Origin: Planomicrobium sp. CPCC 101110
GTDB lineage: Bacteria > Bacillota > Bacilli > Bacillales_A > Planococcaceae
Assembly: GCF_007859395.1 (NCBI RefSeq)
Contig: NZ_VOHD01000008.1
Span: 1 to 64,000 of the forward strand
DNA: 64,000 bases
Direction of reading: 5' to 3'
The position numbers were made by a program, and so were the translations under genes. Under the pieces are notes generated by a model, which was not told the DNA's origin, ran no database searches, and worked only from the letters and a program-made list of their open reading frames with translations. Positions 60,279 to 64,000 of this stretch are shown in pieces; the stretch's first letter is position 1; the number at the start of each line of letters is the position of its first letter.

Positions 60279-63047
60279 ATGCAAAAATTCATGCCTTACA
60301 TGTTCTTTATAGCTTTGTGCCTTGTCGTAAGCACAGCTTCTCATATAACCTACCTTTATGAATGGACGCAAGGCCGGTTCATGGCAGGAAATAATGATGG
60401 CTTGTCCCAAATGCTGCCGTTCAAAAACCATTTATACCATCAATACACTTCCGGCGAGTTTTTCTATTCGACGCAATTGGGGTTGGGAAGCGGAACTCTA
60501 GGCTGGCTTTCCTATTATTTCGCGACATCGATTTTTTTCATCCTGACCGTCTGCCTGTTCTACTTGCTGGAATTGGGCGGCGTTATACCAGAACCCGACA
60601 TCCTATTCTGGGGCCGGGCGGCTGTTTTCATTAGTATCATCCGCCTTGCAGCAGTCTTGGCTATTGCCTCCGCCGTTTTTCGCTATATGAAATTCAAGCC
60701 GATTCCAGCTTTTCTTGGCTCCTGTGTTTATGGAATATCCGGCATGTATTTTAGCCATACCGCATATTGGGAATTTTTTGCTGATTCTTATTTATGGCTT
60801 CCCCTGCTGCTGTTCGGGGTTGAAAAGATTTTTCGGGAACGGCGTTCTGGCTGGTTCTTGTTTGCTGTCGCGCTGTCCATGTTCGACAACTTCTATTTTG
60901 CTTATATCAATCTATTAGTAACAGGCATTTATACAGCTTTCCGCTTTGTTATGCCGCTCGAAAAAAATGAAACGCCCAAAAGCTCTGCGATCAAACAGTT
61001 TTTGATCGCAGGGTTGGTTGGAGCCGGCATCAGCGCCGTCTCTTTTGTTCCGGCAGCCTACTCCTTTTTCAATAATTACCGTCCGCCCTATGCACATGAA
61101 ATCAGCTGGTTTGACTGGATCGACAATATTCTATTCACCAGCAGTTACCTTGTTTTGCCAGCTGCTTTTGTCTTGATGGTGTTTGCACTTCCCCTTTACA
61201 AGAGCGCCCGGTTCCGCTTTTTTTCCTTGCTTGTGCTGCTAGGGGTAGTGCTTCACTATAGTCCGTTGATGGCAAGTGCCTTCAACGGCTTTTCCGCTCC
61301 TCAATACCGCTGGGAGTATTTCGTTTCTTTTGCGGCGGGAGGAGCGGTGGCGGCTGGGTTCAGCAAGTTGCCGCAGCTGAAAGCAAATCATATTGCAATC
61401 GCCGGAGTACTTGGATTGGCAGCTTATTTCTGTTTCGCAATCCTGGATCCTGAACGCGATGTTTCTATCCCTTTCCTTACAGTGATTTTTGGAATTGCGT
61501 TGTCCATTTTCTTTTTGTATACCCGCGCTGTCCAGAAAAATTCTATGACAGGGCAACTCATGGTCTTAATCATTATAATAATGGTAATTTCAGTAAGCGG
61601 TTTTCGGTTTATCAAGGCAATAATGGAAAACAATTTTGATGTCCGCCTTCCACTATACATCGGCGTTATAGGGGTCGCCCTTATTACTTTCATGCTGTTT
61701 ACACGAGCTGTGAGGGATAGCGCAAAAGTGGCGCAGCTGGTTGTGTTTGTAGTATTTGCGTTGATTTTGGCAGCCAACGGCTTTCAATATGTCATGCTTG
61801 TCACTAGCGGAAACACGCATAAAGTTTCAGAAGAGCTTATTACTGGCCCGGATTATGACGATCCTGAAATAGTGAATCTTCTAACCGCTATAGAAGAGCG
61901 CGCAACCGATTCCGTCTACCGGGTCGAATGGATGGAAAGCCAGCGGAACAATACGCCTCTCGTCCAAAACTTCAGGGGATTGAGCGCTTATTCTAGTATC
62001 TTGAATGATGAAGTGGTGCACTTTTATTTGAACGACCTCGAGATCGATATGGCGCGCGAAAGCGTGAGCCGTATAACGACACTTGGCAAACGTACAAATC
62101 TGCATAGTCTGCTGAAGGCCAACTATGTGATTTTACGCCCAAACAACAAGAATATACCTGCCGGTTTTGAACAGGTGCTGGCCGGCGAAAATTTTGCGGT
62201 TTTTGAAAACCGTTATCCGCTTCCGTTTGTCCGGGCCTCGCCACTTGCCTACAGTGAAAAGGAATTGGAGCAGGAACCGATTCTTCTGCGGGAGCATGCA
62301 ATGCTCAAGGGTATCGTTTTAAACAATCCCAAAACCCCTGCCCCGCTTCCTCCTGCGCCTAAAAAGCTGGCGTACACTGCCGTAGAAAACAACGCAAGTT
62401 TTGATGGAAGCATCCTTGACGTGACCGGCGACTCGGGCGGTCTGGATTTGGCATTGGATGAACCTGTACCGGAAGGAAGCGATCTGTATATATCGTTTCA
62501 TTTGATCAACCAAAAGCCGGATGACGGGTTTACGCTTGAAGTCAATTCCTATAAAACTTCACGGAAATGGAGCGGCTCCGTCTATAAAACATACATTGAC
62601 GATTTGACCATCCGCATTCCAGCCGATGATACAATCCGTATTCAAGTGCCCCGAGGAGTTTATGAATTGACGGAGTTGGAAATCTATGAAGAACCGTATG
62701 AGGTGCTGCGCCAAGAAGTTGAACAGGCAACGCAAGAAACGAAAGCAGAATGGAATGGCAGCCGCCTCCATGCTGAGTATGCAGCCGCTGAGGAAGGCGA
62801 TTTCCTTGTAATGCCGGTTCCCTATGAAATTGGATGGAGTGCGAAAGTGAACGGCAAGAACACAGATGTTCTGGAAGCAAATTACGCCTTCTCGGCAGTC
62901 GCAGCTGAGGAGGGCTTCAACACAATCGAACTTACTTATCGGCCGCCTTATTTTTACCGTTCCCTTTTCGTTTCTCTCCTCTCGCTGGCAGCCGCGTTTT
63001 TCTGCATCCGAAAAGAAAAAAGGATTAGAAGGAAAAAAACTGGGTAA
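60279..63047 (+). CDS. yfhO: YfhO family membrane protein (GT-C glycosyltransferase-like)
   Basis: 922 residues. About 12-13 membrane helices to residue 520, with the first extracellular loop containing the acidic GNNDGLSQMLPFKNHLY typical of YfhO. A large extracellular domain follows (about 530-890) and a last helix near the C-terminus before the basic tail EKRIRRKKTG. YfhO proteins of B. subtilis and Listeria transfer sugars to lipoteichoic acid together with CsbB/GtcA-type partners; none is encoded adjacent. AAAGGAG sets the ATG. The 170 bases upstream contain no other gene. Confidence 0.88.
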   Translation: MQKFMPYMFFIALCLVVSTASHITYLYEWTQGRFMAGNNDGLSQMLPFKNHLYHQYTSGEFFYSTQLGLGSGTLGWLSYYFATSIFFILTVCLFYLLELGGVIPEPDILFWGRAAVFISIIRLAAVLAIASAVFRYMKFKPIPAFLGSCVYGISGMYFSHTAYWEFFADSYLWLPLLLFGVEKIFRERRSGWFLFAVALSMFDNFYFAYINLLVTGIYTAFRFVMPLEKNETPKSSAIKQFLIAGLVGAGISAVSFVPAAYSFFNNYRPPYAHEISWFDWIDNILFTSSYLVLPAAFVLMVFALPLYKSARFRFFSLLVLLGVVLHYSPLMASAFNGFSAPQYRWEYFVSFAAGGAVAAGFSKLPQLKANHIAIAGVLGLAAYFCFAILDPERDVSIPFLTVIFGIALSIFFLYTRAVQKNSMTGQLMVLIIIIMVISVSGFRFIKAIMENNFDVRLPLYIGVIGVALITFMLFTRAVRDSAKVAQLVVFVVFALILAANGFQYVMLVTSGNTHKVSEELITGPDYDDPEIVNLLTAIEERATDSVYRVEWMESQRNNTPLVQNFRGLSAYSSILNDEVVHFYLNDLEIDMARESVSRITTLGKRTNLHSLLKANYVILRPNNKNIPAGFEQVLAGENFAVFENRYPLPFVRASPLAYSEKELEQEPILLREHAMLKGIVLNNPKTPAPLPPAPKKLAYTAVENNASFDGSILDVTGDSGGLDLALDEPVPEGSDLYISFHLINQKPDDGFTLEVNSYKTSRKWSGSVYKTYIDDLTIRIPADDTIRIQVPRGVYELTELEIYEEPYEVLRQEVEQATQETKAEWNGSRLHAEYAAAEEGDFLVMPVPYEIGWSAKVNGKNTDVLEANYAFSAVAAEEGFNTIELTYRPPYFYRSLFVSLLSLAAAFFCIRKEKRIRRKKTG

Positions 63048-63095
63048 ACCGTTACTAGCAACTTCAGCAACTATCTTAAACCAGGAGGGAATCGC

Positions 63096-63317
63096 ATGGC
63101 AAAACAACTGGCTATCCATGAAACACTTGAAGTCCATGAGGTGCTTATTTTCAAAACAGCATGCCTCGCAAAAAACAAACTATTTGTTGACATGGTGCAA
63201 GACAAAAAACTGAAGGAAATTATCGAAGAAGATACCGAGTTATCCACAAAAGCGGTCAAAGACTTGCGTAAAATCCTAGCTGATGCCAGCAAACAATCGA
63301 GCGGGGAGGAAGCGTAA
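63096..63317 (+). CDS. Small helical protein upstream of a CotF-like gene
   Basis: 73 residues, all helical, ends KQSSGEEA. HETLEVHEVLIFKTACLAKNK resembles the N-terminal helix seen in spore coat/ferritin-like small proteins of Bacilli. CCAGGAGG precedes the ATG. One base separates it from the next gene, so the two are translated together. Confidence 0.8.
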   Translation: MAKQLAIHETLEVHEVLIFKTACLAKNKLFVDMVQDKKLKEIIEEDTELSTKAVKDLRKILADASKQSSGEEA

Positions 63318-63318
63318 T

Positions 63319-63639
63319 ATGACAAAAAAAGAAGAAGAAAAACAGTTGGAAAACGAACTGCAAAATGTGCCTGACGGTTTGATCGATGATATGGTCATTG
63401 CGACCGACCTGCTGGTGTCCGCAAAAGCCGGTGTCCGCAATCTTGCCGTGGCCATCACGGAAACCGCAACTCCAAGTGTAAAGAAGGTTTTGCGCCGTGA
63501 ATTGGACAACGCAATCGAGCTTCATGACAAGCTTGCCCAATACATGATCAAAAACGAAATGTACCATGCTTATGATATAGACGAGCAGCTCGAACACGAT
63601 CTTAAAAAAGCGGATACCGCACTTAAACTCAGCAAATAA
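63319..63639 (+). CDS. Spore coat protein CotF-like
   Basis: 106 residues, helical. IDDMVIATDLLVSAKAGVRNLAVAITETATPSVKKVLRRELDNAIELHDKLAQYMIKNEMYHAYD matches the CotF (PF07875) pattern: a helical pair ending in a Tyr/His-rich stretch. Paired with the preceding small gene. Planococcus-type genera are usually described as non-sporing, so a coat role is uncertain. Confidence 0.82.
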   Translation: MTKKEEEKQLENELQNVPDGLIDDMVIATDLLVSAKAGVRNLAVAITETATPSVKKVLRRELDNAIELHDKLAQYMIKNEMYHAYDIDEQLEHDLKKADTALKLSK

Positions 63640-63653
63640 TCGTTAATCGAAAG

Positions 63654-63693
63654 AAGGCACCGGCAAATCTTCTTATTTGCCGGTGCCTTCTTT
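63654..63693. terminator. Bidirectional terminator between CotF-like gene and lipA
   Basis: AAGGCACCGGCAAAT and ATTTGCCGGTGCCTT pair perfectly with a short loop. Confidence 0.92.
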
Positions 63694-63724
63694 GGTTGAA
63701 GAAGTTTGGTGAATCCAGCTTCCT

Positions 63725-64000
63725 TTAAAATTCCGCACTTTCCAGCAGCTTCCCTTGCGACTCATAGTCTTTCATGTACTTGATCCGCCGCTGCGCAGAT
63801 GTCTCGCTGACCTGTTCGTCAGCGTGGTAAGAAGAACGCACCATGGGGCCGGCTTCACAATGCTTGAAACCTTTTTCAAGAGCAATTTTCTTCAGTTCCG
63901 CGAACTCATCCGGGTGGTAATACCGGACGACATCCAAATGTTTTTTTGTCGGCTGCAAGTACTGGCCGATTGCCATGATGTCCACGTTATGTGCAAGCAA
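63725..64000 (-). CDS. lipA: Lipoyl synthase, C-terminal part (5' end outside the window)
   Basis: The 91 visible residues are the radical-SAM lipoyl synthase C-terminus: [27 protein letters not shown], then [20 protein letters not shown], with the conserved RSSYHA serine. LipA inserts two sulfurs into octanoyl groups to make lipoate. The start and the Fe-S cysteines are beyond 64000. Confidence 0.95.
   Translation of the reverse strand: MLAHNVDIMAIGQYLQPTKKHLDVVRYYHPDEFAELKKIALEKGFKHCEAGPMVRSSYHADEQVSETSAQRRIKYMKDYESQGKLLESAEF

Overview
The window looks like a low-to-moderate G+C Firmicute of the Planococcaceae (Planococcus or Planomicrobium-like). This is inferred from protein character: Bacillus-type purine, dpp and wall genes, a subtilisin very close to the cold-adapted S39/S41 enzymes of Antarctic 'Bacillus' TA39/TA41 as I remember them, Bacillus-type SD sequences and sigma-A promoters. 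Only 82 nt of 16S rRNA are present, so the genus is a guess. The window starts inside the 5' end of a 16S rRNA gene and ends inside lipA; both run leftwards.

Region 1 (1-11.2 kb, all leftward): rrn leader with three tandem promoters; pbuG-type purine permease and guaA, each behind its own guanine-class riboswitch; a moxR-DUF58-transglutaminase operon; pncB-nadE for NAD salvage.

Region 2 (11.2-17.9 kb): an orphan structured RNA of about 290 nt with its own promoter and terminator (rightward), ilvD, two GNAT acetyltransferases, and what I consider the most interesting locus. This is a PlcR/NprR-like HTH-TPR receptor whose 3' end overlaps a 56-residue exported pro-peptide gene, immediately downstream of a secreted cold-type subtilisin: a probable peptide quorum-sensing (RRNPP) cassette.

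Region 3 (17.9-31.0 kb): one long leftward operon with SDR, ketopantoate-reductase-like enzyme, GntR regulator, a five-gene dipeptide-type ABC importer, an aspartoacylase-like deacylase, amidase, creatininase-family hydrolase, an HEGxPGH hydrolase and a VOC protein. It reads as uptake and stepwise hydrolysis of an unidentified amide.

Region 4 (31-45.3 kb): aldo/keto reductase-ROK kinase-GH13 glucosidase operon, Sir2 deacylase, UppP, PBP3-type transpeptidase, secreted M14 carboxypeptidase, BirA-type operator with bioY, PhzF, a HEAT protein, and a matched pair of an LPDTA-anchored Excalibur protein and a class D sortase.

Region 5 (45.3-64 kb): class V aminotransferase, C26 amidotransferase, S9 peptidase, a complete D-aminopeptidase/dipeptide permease (dpp) operon next to an Lrp-type regulator and a divergent amidohydrolase, a decayed Nudix gene, S51 peptidase, P-loop kinase, a YfhO-like GT-C protein and two CotF-like/coat-associated genes. 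Peptide capture and hydrolysis is a theme across the window. No tRNA, CRISPR, IS element or prophage was seen.
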